Below, piece by piece: positions 1 through 8,117 of a DNA stretch of 35,448 nucleotides. The stretch is from Candidatus Binataceae bacterium. Lineage in GTDB: Bacteria > Desulfobacterota > Binatia > Binatales > Binataceae. The DNA is taken from NCBI GenBank assembly GCA_024281015.1, contig JAMXLL010000120.1:1-35448 (forward strand), written 5' to 3'. Numbering within the stretch: position 1 is the first letter of the stretch; each line of letters opens with the position of its first letter. The notes beneath the pieces were generated by a model. That model saw only the letters and a list, made by a program, of their open reading frames with translations. It was not told the origin of the DNA and searched no databases. A program made the translations under genes and the position numbers.

Positions 1-2
1 GC

Positions 3-674
3 GTGTTCGGATGCATCCTGACATACATCGGGGCCCGCGTGGATATGCCATTGCGGGACCCTATATTGGCACGCTTCGATTCATTGTTGTATTTCAACTC
101 GTGTGCCTGGGCGAGTTTTGTTGCCAGTCACAAAAAACTCGAACTGCTGCTGGCCCTCGCCTACTCGAGCATTCTGCCTCAGACGATTGGTTCGGTGATT
201 TACTTCTCGGCCATCCGGTCGACGAGCCGCAATAATGATTTTCTCAGGACGACCATAATCGCTGCACTAATCACCGCGGCGATATCCGGCTTGCTTCCGG
301 CGCTAGGCCCACATCTAAAAGGGCAGTACTTCGAGTGGTGGGCCACCCAGGCCGCACTCAGGGGCGGCGGCGCGCCCGCCTTCTCGCTCGACCGCCTGCA
401 GGGGATAATTGTTTGCCCGTCTTTCCATACCGTCGCCGCAATTCTGCTGGTCTATGCACACCGTCCTCCCGTACCCACCTTTCGCGTTGTGCTTATACTT
501 AATTGCCTGATGTTGCTTTCCATTCCGTCGGAGGGCCAGCACTATTTAGTGGACATGATTTCGGGAGCCCTGGTCGCAACCGTCTCAATTGCGGCGGTGC
601 AACTGCTCCAGGATGGGACATCCCTCACACTGGGTGCCCATCTGCCCCGAAAGCAATGGCCGAGAGCAGGATGA
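3..674 (+). CDS. PAP2-superfamily membrane phosphatase/phosphotransferase (5' partial)
   Basis: This is the C-terminal part of an integral membrane protein of the PAP2 superfamily, closest in style to the Aur1/inositolphosphotransferase-like branch (PAP2_3). The visible signature is CPSFHT near residue 137 followed by EGQHYLVDMISG near residue 178, matching the PSxH and GxHYxxD halves of the PAP2 active site, where the two histidines act in phosphoryl transfer from a lipid phosphate. Hydrophobic segments lie on both sides of these motifs, so the active site should face the periplasm. The frame is open to the window edge, and family members normally have two or three more N-terminal helices, so the GTG at the first codon is probably not the true start. 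The next gene downstream is a lipid-linked-sugar glycosyltransferase, which fits a role in envelope lipid chemistry. The substrate cannot be read from the sequence. Confidence 0.75.
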   Translation: MFGCILTYIGARVDMPLRDPILARFDSLLYFNSCAWASFVASHKKLELLLALAYSSILPQTIGSVIYFSAIRSTSRNNDFLRTTIIAALITAAISGLLPALGPHLKGQYFEWWATQAALRGGGAPAFSLDRLQGIIVCPSFHTVAAILLVYAHRPPVPTFRVVLILNCLMLLSIPSEGQHYLVDMISGALVATVSIAAVQLLQDGTSLTLGAHLPRKQWPRAG

Positions 675-963
675 CCGACAGAACCGGGACGACCGTAAGC
701 CGGCCGTCTCGGCGGCCCCATGCCTGACGAGGCGGCCGATACCGGACTCGGTTTCTGCGACCAATTTTGCGGTCCTACCAATCTGAACCACCGCTTGCTC
801 AAGAATGCTGGTCTTGCGACTCTTTGCGCTGATGACACGTGGTTTGGTTCGCAATCAAAACGCACGGCTGATTTCAAACACCCATTCGAGGCCACCGGAG
901 CCGCCTTCGGGTCAGAGCGAAGTACCCGGACAATATCCGGTTGCTTTGTCAGAGGGGTGGGGG

Positions 964-2709
964 ATGGCGGCCGTACTTCTGCTCACCGCGATTCTATACT
1001 TCGTCAGTCTCGGAACGCGTGCGCTCTGGGCATCGGAATTCCGCTGGGCAGAAATCGCACGAGAGATGCTGCTGACCCACCATTATTTCTGGCCAACGAT
1101 CAACGGCCGCGTGTATTTCGATAAGCCGTTGGGCTCCTACTGGCTGGTGCTCGTCTCTACCTTGATTACGGGGCGCATGGACGAGGCCGCAACTCGAATT
1201 CCGGCCGCAGCGGCCGGTGTATTATCAACCGCCCTGCTGATTCTGCTTGCTCGCCGGCTCTACGACCTTCGGACCGGCACTATTGCCGGCTTTATTCTGG
1301 CCACCAGCTTCAGCTTCGCGTTCTGGGCTCGCACCGCTTCGGCCGACATCGAAACTGTTGCTGGTGAATTGGCAGCGTTGCTGATTTTCGCAAATAACCG
1401 CAATCGCGATGGCTGGTGGGTGGTAGCGATGTGGCTGCTAATGGCGGTGACATCAATGATGAAAGGTTTGTTGGGTTTCGTCTTGCCGACCCTGGTTATC
1501 GGCTTTTATTGCTGCGTTGTGGACGGGTGGTCTGAATTGAGACGCCACCTCATGTACGGGCCACTGGCCTCGCGCATCCATTGGCTGATCGAACAGAATC
1601 GCTGGTTCTTCAACAGGCGGACGATCGTAGCTGTCGGATTGGCCGGTGCCCTGTACTTCGCCCCGTTTGTAATCTCCAGCGCTATTACCGGATCAAGCAA
1701 AGGTATCTACATGGTTTACCGCGAGAATGTCGAGAGGTATTTCGCCCCGTTCGACCATCGCGGGCCGATCTATCTTTACGCTTTTGCGATCTTCGAACTG
1801 ATGGCACCGTGGTCCGTGTTTTTGCCGGCTGGGCTAGTCTATGCCCACAGCCGCGCCGGGCAGGTCAGGCGATCTACTCTTACGTTAAACACTGCCGGCC
1901 AGGCCTCCCAAGCCAAAGAATGGGATAAAGACCTCGAGCCAGTGGAGGGTTTGCCAGCAAGCGACACTTTCGTACTGGTTTTCTTCTGGACTATCTTCGT
2001 TTTTTTCACTCTCTCCGGGTCGCGGCGCAGCTACTACATTCTGCCCATTCTGCCGGCGGCTTCGATCCTGGTTGCAAGAATTTTTGTTGTCAGCGAAAGA
2101 AGCTTGAGTGCAGCCGTACGCTGGCTGCTGAAGCTGGGCTTTGGGCTCACTGTTTCAGTACTAGTTTTGTCGATTGTTGCCTTGCTGCCAGCCCGCTTGT
2201 TACTGCCGCCGCCCTATGCCTTTTTCCCTTCGCTTCCGCGTCGATGGATTTTCGCCGGATGCTGGGTTATTGGCATCAGCTCGGTCGCCTATGCCTGCGT
2301 CGGATATAGCCGCCGGCGAATACTGTTCTCTGTCGGTCTAGCTACCTATTTGCTATTGTCTTACGTTTTTATTCTCGCCATCCCGGCAGGGGACCAGTGG
2401 CGAGGCGAAAAGCGATTTGCCGACATGACGAGGCACCTGATCGACGGACATCCGGACGAGCTAGCCTCATTCAAAGTTCAACCGCCGGTCTTTTATCTTG
2501 GTCTACTCAAACCCGTGCCGGAGTACGATACGCTCCGAGAACTCGCTTCCGCCATTCGGCTTGGCCAGGTTAGATGGGTCATTGTGCGTCGGCGCGACGT
2601 CTCAAGACTGACTCTGCCGGCGAGTGAAGCCACTTTTGAGGCTAGCTATCCCTGGGATTCGCGGGAGCATCGAGGCAACGCGCTCGTACTGATGAGGCTT
2701 GAACCCTAA
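964..2709 (+). CDS. ArnT/PMT-family (GT83/GT39-like) membrane glycosyltransferase
   Basis: A polytopic glycosyltransferase of the dolichyl-phosphate-mannose/ArnT family, which moves a sugar from a polyprenyl-phosphate carrier onto a lipid or protein on the periplasmic side. With the ATG at 964 the protein is 581 residues. It opens directly with a transmembrane helix, then the family motif FRWAEIAREML (residues 26-36) and FDKPLGSYWL. A later LSGSRRSYYILPILPA block corresponds to the conserved 'LSxSKxxxYILPxxPA' region. About ten hydrophobic helices follow one another. The frame is open back to 805, but the extra 53 residues are polar and unlike the family, and the ATG at 964 has a good Shine-Dalgarno (AGAGGGG at about -12), so I chose it. 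The acidic pair normally preceding the R-Y-AEIARE motif (DE) is SE here. The acceptor is unknown. Confidence 0.8.
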   Translation: MAAVLLLTAILYFVSLGTRALWASEFRWAEIAREMLLTHHYFWPTINGRVYFDKPLGSYWLVLVSTLITGRMDEAATRIPAAAAGVLSTALLILLARRLYDLRTGTIAGFILATSFSFAFWARTASADIETVAGELAALLIFANNRNRDGWWVVAMWLLMAVTSMMKGLLGFVLPTLVIGFYCCVVDGWSELRRHLMYGPLASRIHWLIEQNRWFFNRRTIVAVGLAGALYFAPFVISSAITGSSKGIYMVYRENVERYFAPFDHRGPIYLYAFAIFELMAPWSVFLPAGLVYAHSRAGQVRRSTLTLNTAGQASQAKEWDKDLEPVEGLPASDTFVLVFFWTIFVFFTLSGSRRSYYILPILPAASILVARIFVVSERSLSAAVRWLLKLGFGLTVSVLVLSIVALLPARLLLPPPYAFFPSLPRRWIFAGCWVIGISSVAYACVGYSRRRILFSVGLATYLLLSYVFILAIPAGDQWRGEKRFADMTRHLIDGHPDELASFKVQPPVFYLGLLKPVPEYDTLRELASAIRLGQVRWVIVRRRDVSRLTLPASEATFEASYPWDSREHRGNALVLMRLEP

Positions 2710-2718
2710 AGCCCGGCC

Positions 2719-3855
2719 CTACAATCTCATCGGCATCACGACATACCGGAATTCCGAATCCGATGGAGTCGTTATAACGCCCGCGGTGACTTCGTCACTC
2801 AGCCCTAAAATAGCCTCACTGTCGCTCGGAATGACATTGAGAACCTGCTGAATGTAAAGCGCATTGAAGCCGATCGAGAATTCAGCGCCGTTAAATGCTA
2901 CATCCAGCGTTTCGCTGGCTTCGCCCAGGTCGGGGCTGGTCGAAGATACGGTGAGCGTGCCGTCAGCGAACGCAAGCTTGACACCATGATAGCGCTCGTT
3001 CGAAAAAATCGCAGCCCGCCGCATCGCGTTGAGGAGAGTATCCCGGCCGACAGGAATTTCGTAGCGGGATTGACCGGGAATAACCCCTTTATAATCGGGG
3101 AATTCGCCTTCCACCAGGCGCATCGAGAGTTCGGTTGAGCCCCGGCGCAACCACGCCAATTGACCGTCGATCACCAATTGCGCCTCATTATCGCCGGCCT
3201 GATCCAGCAACTTACGCAATTCCGCTAATCCCTTGCGCGGGATGATCACACCACCGGTCATCGAAAAGCCGGCTGCCTGGCGATCGATCACCGAGAGCCT
3301 ATGCCCATCGGTAGCCACCATCCGGACCGTCCCGCCCTCGGGTGCGACGACGTAGACCCCGCTCAGGTTGTAGCGCGCCTCGTCGGGACTCACAGCGAAG
3401 ATGGTCTTGTCGATCATGCTGGCCATGTCGGGCGAGGGGAGTTTCAACTCACCTTTGTTGGCCTCCAATGATTGCTCGCCACTCTTGCCGTTAGGCGATG
3501 GCATAGCCGGGAAGCTGCGGGGGTCCAGGCCCATCATTTTGAACCGCGCACGGCCGCAGCGGAGTTCGAACCAATCACCTTCCAGGGCTTTTATCGTTAC
3601 TTTTTCGGCTTCTGTCTCTCGCACGATCTCGAATAACTTGCGAGCACTGAGGGTGAGAGGAGTTGGCCCGACGATTTCCGCAACAAGCTCGGTCCGGATG
3701 CCGACCTCCAGGTCGGTCGCCGAAAGCCGGATGCGATCCTCTCCGGGCTCGATCAGCACATGGCCAAGGACCGGCACGGTGTTACGCCGTTCGACGATCC
3801 CTTGAACCAGGGAGAGGCTGTTGAGTAGTGAGACGCGCTCTATTGCCAATTCCAT
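2719..3855 (-). CDS. dnaN: DNA polymerase III subunit beta (sliding clamp)
   Basis: The beta clamp, a ring-shaped homodimer that tethers DNA polymerase III and other partners to DNA. The 378 residues match the normal length (about 365-380) and divide into three repeated clamp domains. Recognisable clamp landmarks are VATDGHRLS in the central domain, the EGEFPDYKGVIP segment, and the terminal YVVMPMRL, which forms part of the hydrophobic partner-binding pocket. The start is the ATG at 3855, preceded by AGGA at a suitable distance; a TTG one codon earlier is less likely. It lies downstream of dnaA in the same direction, the classical order, but recF does not follow: the next gene is convergent and ends 9 bp away. 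The gap to dnaA holds DnaA-box-like sites, an inverted repeat and a possible leader ORF, so it may have its own promoter. Confidence 0.97.
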   Translation of the reverse strand: MELAIERVSLLNSLSLVQGIVERRNTVPVLGHVLIEPGEDRIRLSATDLEVGIRTELVAEIVGPTPLTLSARKLFEIVRETEAEKVTIKALEGDWFELRCGRARFKMMGLDPRSFPAMPSPNGKSGEQSLEANKGELKLPSPDMASMIDKTIFAVSPDEARYNLSGVYVVAPEGGTVRMVATDGHRLSVIDRQAAGFSMTGGVIIPRKGLAELRKLLDQAGDNEAQLVIDGQLAWLRRGSTELSMRLVEGEFPDYKGVIPGQSRYEIPVGRDTLLNAMRRAAIFSNERYHGVKLAFADGTLTVSSTSPDLGEASETLDVAFNGAEFSIGFNALYIQQVLNVIPSDSEAILGLSDEVTAGVITTPSDSEFRYVVMPMRL

Positions 3856-3886
3856 CAAATCGTCCTGCAGGGTTCCTGCTATTACT

Positions 3887-3946
3887 CTAAGAGATCAATT
3901 TCAAAAGAAATTTAATAGAGACAGAAAGGCTTGTCGATTTGTGCAT
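3887..3946 (-). CDS. possible 19-codon leader peptide upstream of dnaN
   Basis: A short ORF on the dnaN strand: an ATG at 3946 with a strong Shine-Dalgarno (TAGGAG, six bases before the ATG), running 19 codons (MHKSTSLSVSIKFLLKLIS) to a TAG at 3887-3889, 31 bases before the dnaN start. It has a basic and serine-rich first half and a hydrophobic second half. There is no homology argument for it, and it lies in AT-rich DNA that may instead serve origin unwinding. It could be a leader peptide coupling translation to dnaN, or chance. Confidence 0.25.
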   Translation of the reverse strand: MHKSTSLSVSIKFLLKLIS

Positions 3947-3961
3947 TATTCTCCTAAAGGC

Positions 3962-4002
3962 TCACCACAACAGGGTTTTTTACACTTACAAAGTTGTGGT
4001 GA
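3962..4002. repeat. perfect 10-bp inverted repeat in the dnaA-dnaN gap
   Basis: TCACCACAAC at 3962-3971 is matched perfectly by GTTGTGGTGA at 3993-4002, with a 21-base AT-rich spacer. It lies between the DnaA-box-like cluster and the possible leader ORF. There is no T-run after either arm, so it does not look like a factor-independent terminator. A binding site for a dimeric regulator, or an RNA hairpin in the dnaN leader, would both fit. Confidence 0.6.
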
Positions 4003-4047
4003 AGGGGACCCGCTGCAGGCCTCTGCCATGTACGCCTGCGGAGCGCT

Positions 4048-4095
4048 TGTCGATAACCGGAATTTATCCCCGCCTTACCCACAAATTCATCCACC
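4048..4095. other. cluster of DnaA-box-like 9-mers between dnaA and dnaN (candidate oriC part)
   Basis: Four 9-mers close to the DnaA box TTATCCACA sit within 48 bp: TGTCGATAA at 4048-4056 (reverse orientation, one mismatch), TTATCCCCG at 4064-4072 (two), TTACCCACA at 4075-4083 (one) and TCATCCACC at 4087-4095 (two). The neighbouring 3880-3995 stretch is distinctly AT-rich and could be the unwinding element. The position between dnaA and dnaN is a common oriC site. Mismatch counts were made by eye. Confidence 0.5.
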
Positions 4096-4111
4096 ATCAC
4101 AAACTACCAGC

Positions 4112-5527
4112 TCAGGCAGGTGGCGCGGGCGCGAAAGAACTTGTCTGAACGTTTTTTAGCTCGCGTTCAATCTTTTCGATCGAGAAACGGAATGCTGAGT
4201 CACTAGTCACTCGCCGGTGAATCAAGTTAAAAGCATGAATGACAGTAGAATGGTCGCGGCCAAAGCTCTCGCCGATGGTGGGGAAGGAACTCTCGGTAAT
4301 CTTCCGGCACAGATACATCGCGACCTGCCGGCAAAAGGCAATATGCTGGGTCCGCCGCTTGGATTTGAGATCCGCGAGCCGGATGTGAAAAAAATCGGCG
4401 ACTGTGCGTTGAATTGCCTCGATGTCAGGTTTCGTTTCGTGGGCTCGAATAAGGTCGCGCAGCGCTTGACGCGCGAAATCAATCGTCATCGGCGAAGTAT
4501 TGAGCGAGGCAAGCGCCGCCAGACGGGTCAGGCAGCCCTCCAGCTCGCGCACGTTGGATGACACATTCTGCGCGATATACATCGCCACCTCGCTAGGCAT
4601 ATTGAGGCATTCCAGCGCCGCCTTTTTTTGCAGGATTGCAACGCGTGTCTCCAGGTCAGGCGCGCCGATATCGGCGATGAGGCCTGATTCGAAGCGATTT
4701 CGCAGCCGTTCTTCCAGACCCGGTATGTCGCGGGGAACTTTGTCGCAAGTCAGCACGATCTGATGGCGCTCCGAATGGAGCGAATTAAACGTATGAAAAA
4801 ATTCCTCCTGGGTGCGTTCGCGGCCCGCCAGGAACTGAACGTCGTCCAGGATAAGCGCGTCAACACGCCGGAATTTTTCCTTGAACTCCCCCATCTTTTC
4901 CCGCCGGATCGAGCTGATAAGTTCATTCATGAAGACCTCGGCCGGCATGAACAGGACCTTCCGCTGGTGCGAACTCGCTGCCCATACATGATGACCGATG
5001 GCAGTGGCCAGATGAGTCTTGCCCAGCCCGACACCGCCATAAATGAACAGGGGATTGTACTTTTCGCCGGGACGGTTGGCGACGGCCAAGGCTGCTGCGT
5101 GAGCGAACTGATTGCTGGAGCCTACGACAAATTCGGCAAAGGTGTAACGCGGGTTGAGCTGCGGATGCACTGCGCTTCCCACAGCCTGGGTGCTCAAATC
5201 CGCTTTGGCTGTATGCCCGTTGCCGGCCATCCTTTGGTGGCTGTGGCCGTTACCATTGGTGGCGACGGCGATTTTATGCGGCATCTCGTCCTTGCCGAGA
5301 ATCAATTTGACTTCGACGCTTTCGCCGAGTTCCGACGACAACACCTGCTGCATGAGATCGAGATAACGGTCGCTGACCCAGTCGCGAAAGAAGCGGTTAG
5401 GAGCTTCGATAGTCGCCAGTCGGTCTTCAAGGCCGACGAAGTTTAATGGTCCGATCCACGTTTCGTACCCGACCTGGCCGAGCGATTCGCGAATTCGATC
5501 AGCAGCCCTTTGCCACACACCGTTCAT
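4112..5527 (-). CDS. dnaA: chromosomal replication initiator protein DnaA
   Basis: The AAA+ ATPase that binds DnaA boxes, opens the origin and loads the helicase. It has 471 residues, the usual size. Domain I spans roughly residues 1-80 (starting with the WxxAxxxIRxxLG-type helix), followed by a short glycine/histidine-rich linker at 85-125. The AAA+ core at about 126-350 holds Walker A GGVGLGKT (164-171) and Walker B ILDDV (226-230). Domain IV carries the DnaA signature GRDHSTVIHA (423-432), which contacts the DNA box. The ATG at 5527 has GGAGG at the right distance. It reads towards dnaN. DnaA-box-like sites occur both upstream and downstream of the gene, so autoregulation is likely. Confidence 0.98.
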   Translation of the reverse strand: MNGVWQRAADRIRESLGQVGYETWIGPLNFVGLEDRLATIEAPNRFFRDWVSDRYLDLMQQVLSSELGESVEVKLILGKDEMPHKIAVATNGNGHSHQRMAGNGHTAKADLSTQAVGSAVHPQLNPRYTFAEFVVGSSNQFAHAAALAVANRPGEKYNPLFIYGGVGLGKTHLATAIGHHVWAASSHQRKVLFMPAEVFMNELISSIRREKMGEFKEKFRRVDALILDDVQFLAGRERTQEEFFHTFNSLHSERHQIVLTCDKVPRDIPGLEERLRNRFESGLIADIGAPDLETRVAILQKKAALECLNMPSEVAMYIAQNVSSNVRELEGCLTRLAALASLNTSPMTIDFARQALRDLIRAHETKPDIEAIQRTVADFFHIRLADLKSKRRTQHIAFCRQVAMYLCRKITESSFPTIGESFGRDHSTVIHAFNLIHRRVTSDSAFRFSIEKIERELKNVQTSSFAPAPPA

Positions 5528-5614
5528 GCGTTAATTCCTCCATTATTTGACGGCCCGCCCCCGTGTTGGGCTTCGCGCGATAATCGATGAGCCAAATTGG
5601 TAGTAGTCAGTTAA

Positions 5615-5704
5615 TTACTCACAGCTTTATAAACATATGTTGATAACCACACTTTCCCTTGTTATCCAAGGGCTTTTACGGCATAGACTGGTCAGCTATC
5701 CACC
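5615..5704. other. DnaA-box-like cluster upstream of dnaA (candidate oriC part)
   Basis: Upstream of dnaA are TTACTCACA at 5615-5623 (two mismatches to TTATCCACA), TTATAAACA at 5627-5635 (two), TGTTGATAA at 5638-5646 (reverse, one) and CTATCCACC at 5696-5704 (two). The second and third face each other and form a 20-bp imperfect palindrome (5627-5646) whose core, AACATATGTT, is perfect. CCCTTG at 5656 and CAAGGG at 5667 add a further small inverted repeat. The AT-rich run at about 5900-5960 would suit an unwinding element. Nothing in 5528-6099 looks like a convincing gene. Confidence 0.5.
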
Positions 5705-5915
5705 CGCTCTCCTGCGATGCAGCCGGACGGTAGCGGTTAATCTCTTGGAGAAATTTCGTGACCAGGGTCACGATCTGGGCTGTCCGCGCCTCCTGAGTTC
5801 CCCCTTGTCTTCAGGGTGTGGCGGTGATGAATGGAAGGATTTAGAATTTTCGCAAGCATGGTTCAAGTTGATACCTAAACGCTCCCGCAAAGGTCGCGAT
5901 TTTTAAGGAATTTTT

Positions 5916-5945
5916 TTGACCTATATAGAGTTTATTAAAAATTAT
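5916..5945 (+). promoter_or_regulatory. possible sigma-70-type promoter ahead of hemL / AT-rich element
   Basis: TTGACC at 5916-5921 (five of six to TTGACA) is followed after 18 bases by AATTAT at 5940-5945 (four of six to TATAAT), pointing at hemL about 155 bases further on. The whole stretch is very AT-rich, so the match may partly reflect composition, and it could instead belong to the replication origin. Confidence 0.3.
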
Positions 5946-6099
5946 TGACTGGTGAATGAAATTGAGAATTGCGGGATAGCCGCTCTGGGAGCCAAATTCC
6001 TCTTCTGGTCAATGAGATGCGAAGCGATGCCTTGGGCCGTCAGGCGTGCGCAAGTGGTCCCAAGAAGAGTTGTTTGGACCTGAAAATGGTATGTAACCT

Positions 6100-7392
6100 A
6101 TGTTACCTGTGAATAACTCCGCTGATCTGTTCATACGTGCGAATGCTCTGATCCCTGGAGCGGTCAATTCACCAGTGCGAGCCTGGAAGGCGGTCGGCGG
6201 TTCGCCAGTGTTTATTGAACGGGCGCACGGTGCGCGAGTCTATGATGCCGATGGCAACAGCTTTATCGATTACGTTGGCTCCTATGGTCCCGCGATTCTC
6301 GGCCATGCCGATTCACAGATAGCTGGCGCCGTTGGCCATCAGCTCGAACGTGGTTTTTCTTACGGCGCACCCAACCGGCTTGAGGTCGAGCTGGCCGAAC
6401 GAATCACCACCGCAGTTCAGGCCGCGGAGAAGGTTCGTCTGGTCAATTCCGGGACTGAGGCCGCGATGACGGCGCTACGGATCGCACGCGCTGCAACCGG
6501 TCGCCCTGGAATTATCAAATTTGACGGCTGTTACCATGGACATACCGACTCATTGCTGGTGCGAGCTGGGTCAGGCGCAATGACCCTGGGGGTGCCTGAC
6601 AGCGCCGGCGTTCCCGAAGCTGTCGCCGCTCAGACCAGAATTGCCGGATACGGCTCGCTCGAAGCGGTGCAAAGATACTTCAGCGCGGAGCCGGCCGGGA
6701 TCGCCGCAGTGATCGTTGAACCAATTGCCGCCAATATGGGTGTGGTGCCCCCACCGCCGGACTTCCTGCGCTCACTGCACGAACTCACGCGGCATTACGG
6801 GGCCGTGCTGATCTGCGATGAGGTCATCAGCGGTTTCCGCTTTCGTTACGGAACCGTATCGGAAATGCTGGGCGTCAAGCCTGATCTGGTCATGCTGGGG
6901 AAAATTATAGGCGGCGGTCTGCCGATCGGAGGTGTCGCGGGCAAAGCGGAACTGATGGATCTTCTGGCGCCGGAAGGTCCGGTCTATCAGGCTGGGACGT
7001 TATCGGGAAATCCCGTGTCGGTCACCGCTGGAATCGAGACCCTTCGGGCCTTGGAGCAAGCAGGGACTTATGCTCGCCTGGAAAGGTCCGGTGCTCGACT
7101 GGAAAGCGGGCTGCGGCGGGCGCTCGAGCGTGCCGGCCGTCAGGGGACCATCAATCGAGCCGGCTCTCTTTTAACATTGTTTTTCGGCGTTGATCGTGTG
7201 GCCAATGCCGATGAGGCGCGGCGAGCAGATACTCTAACATTTGCGCGCTTCTTCCGGCTGATGCTGGAACGCGGTATTTATTTGCCACCCTCGCAGTTCG
7301 AGGCGATGTTCATCTCGCTTGCGCACACAGACGAGGAGATAGACGCAACGATCGCAGCCGCCGATGATGCCATCCAGGTTATTGGCTCGTAA
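6100..7392 (+). CDS. hemL: glutamate-1-semialdehyde 2,1-aminomutase
   Basis: A PLP enzyme of the class III aminotransferase fold. It turns glutamate-1-semialdehyde into 5-aminolevulinate, the last step of the C5 route to tetrapyrroles, in the cytoplasm. The 430 residues match the family. Visible landmarks are the N-terminal LIPGAVNSPVRAWKAVGG, NSGTEAAMTALR (116-127) for phosphate binding, FDGCYHGHTD (141-150), ICDEVISGFR (238-247) with the cofactor-contacting Asp, and the Schiff-base lysine in MLGKIIGGGLP (Lys268). The ATG at 6100 gives the normal N terminus, although its Shine-Dalgarno is weak. It is the first gene rightward of the origin region and is followed closely by the F0 genes. Confidence 0.97.
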   Translation: MLPVNNSADLFIRANALIPGAVNSPVRAWKAVGGSPVFIERAHGARVYDADGNSFIDYVGSYGPAILGHADSQIAGAVGHQLERGFSYGAPNRLEVELAERITTAVQAAEKVRLVNSGTEAAMTALRIARAATGRPGIIKFDGCYHGHTDSLLVRAGSGAMTLGVPDSAGVPEAVAAQTRIAGYGSLEAVQRYFSAEPAGIAAVIVEPIAANMGVVPPPPDFLRSLHELTRHYGAVLICDEVISGFRFRYGTVSEMLGVKPDLVMLGKIIGGGLPIGGVAGKAELMDLLAPEGPVYQAGTLSGNPVSVTAGIETLRALEQAGTYARLERSGARLESGLRRALERAGRQGTINRAGSLLTLFFGVDRVANADEARRADTLTFARFFRLMLERGIYLPPSQFEAMFISLAHTDEEIDATIAAADDAIQVIGS

Positions 7393-7440
7393 CATACGAG
7401 CTTGTGGAGCCAGACTGAACCTGCGACCCTTCATGCGACC

Positions 7441-7662
7441 ATGACGGCGAACAAGTCCCCAGGGTCGCATCCCTATCTCCGCATTACGATTATCGGCTTG
7501 GAATTTTCCTCGCCTATACTCGCCGGTCTCGTGGGCGGTTATTATCTGGGTGAATATTTTCACCGGCCGTGGCTGGGCTTGGCCGGCCTGTTTGGTGGAG
7601 TCTTCCTTGGCTTCTATCGCCTTATCCTGGAGTTGCGTAATTTCGCCAAGGCCAACCGCTAG
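7441..7662 (+). CDS. AtpZ/AtpI-family small F0F1 ATP synthase-associated membrane protein
   Basis: A 73-residue protein with two transmembrane helices: one around the PILAGLVGGYYLGEYF segment and one around WLGLAGLFGGVFLGFY. The two glycine-rich helices joined by a short loop, and the position directly before atpI and atpB, identify it as the AtpZ/AtpI-type accessory subunit linked to assembly of the rotor ring or to Mg/Ca uptake. I chose the ATG at 7441, which gives the normal family length; an in-frame TTG at 7402 would add 13 polar residues. Neither start has a strong Shine-Dalgarno. The gene follows hemL by fewer than 50 bases and may be cotranscribed with it. Confidence 0.75.
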   Translation: MTANKSPGSHPYLRITIIGLEFSSPILAGLVGGYYLGEYFHRPWLGLAGLFGGVFLGFYRLILELRNFAKANR

Positions 7663-7676
7663 GTAGGACTCGGACC

Positions 7677-8072
7677 ATGCGCATAAGAGCATTGCCGACT
7701 ATCGAAGCAATTCAACGGACCACGGTACTGGCGGGATTGATCGTCGCGGTGGTCCTCCTCGTTGCGTCTTCGCCGGCCAGCGCAGCGGCGTGCATCCTGG
7801 GAGCCGCGCTGATGGCGGCCAATATGACCGCCTTAAGCTGGACTGTTCGCGCAGTGTTTGCGCTGGCACGCCAGGCTGGCGGTGCGAGCGGGTTGGGGCT
7901 AGTGGCAGCGCCGCTCAAAATGCTGTTGTTGACCGGCGCGGTTTACCTGATTATCGAATCGGGCCGAATTAACCTGGCCGGCTTTATTGCAGGCACCTTG
8001 ACTCAGTTCGTGGCGATCTTTATTGAAGTTGGGCGCGCTTCTTTCTCGGACAAGCTGTCTGCTGCGGTGTAA
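7677..8072 (+). CDS. atpI: ATP synthase subunit I (AtpI-like)
   Basis: A 131-residue membrane protein with four predicted hydrophobic segments, the size and topology of the AtpI family (PF03899-like), which helps assemble the c-ring. Sequence conservation in this family is low, so the call leans on topology and on its place between the AtpZ-like gene and atpB. The ATG at 7677 follows AGGA at 7666-7669. It begins 14 bases after the previous stop, which supports one operon. Confidence 0.7.
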   Translation: MRIRALPTIEAIQRTTVLAGLIVAVVLLVASSPASAAACILGAALMAANMTALSWTVRAVFALARQAGGASGLGLVAAPLKMLLLTGAVYLIIESGRINLAGFIAGTLTQFVAIFIEVGRASFSDKLSAAV

Positions 8073-8117
8073 GCAAGGACAAGCTGACTCGTGATGCGCC
8101 CCGGAGGCAGGAATTAA

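Noticed and set aside
4763-5446. 227-codon + frame antisense to dnaA
   Set aside because: Lies wholly inside dnaA on the other strand; dnaA is certain and the antisense protein has no family features.
5637-5906. 89-codon + frame in the dnaA-hemL gap
   Set aside because: No Shine-Dalgarno, no recognisable motif, overlaps DnaA-box-like sites and AT-rich origin DNA; composition looks random.
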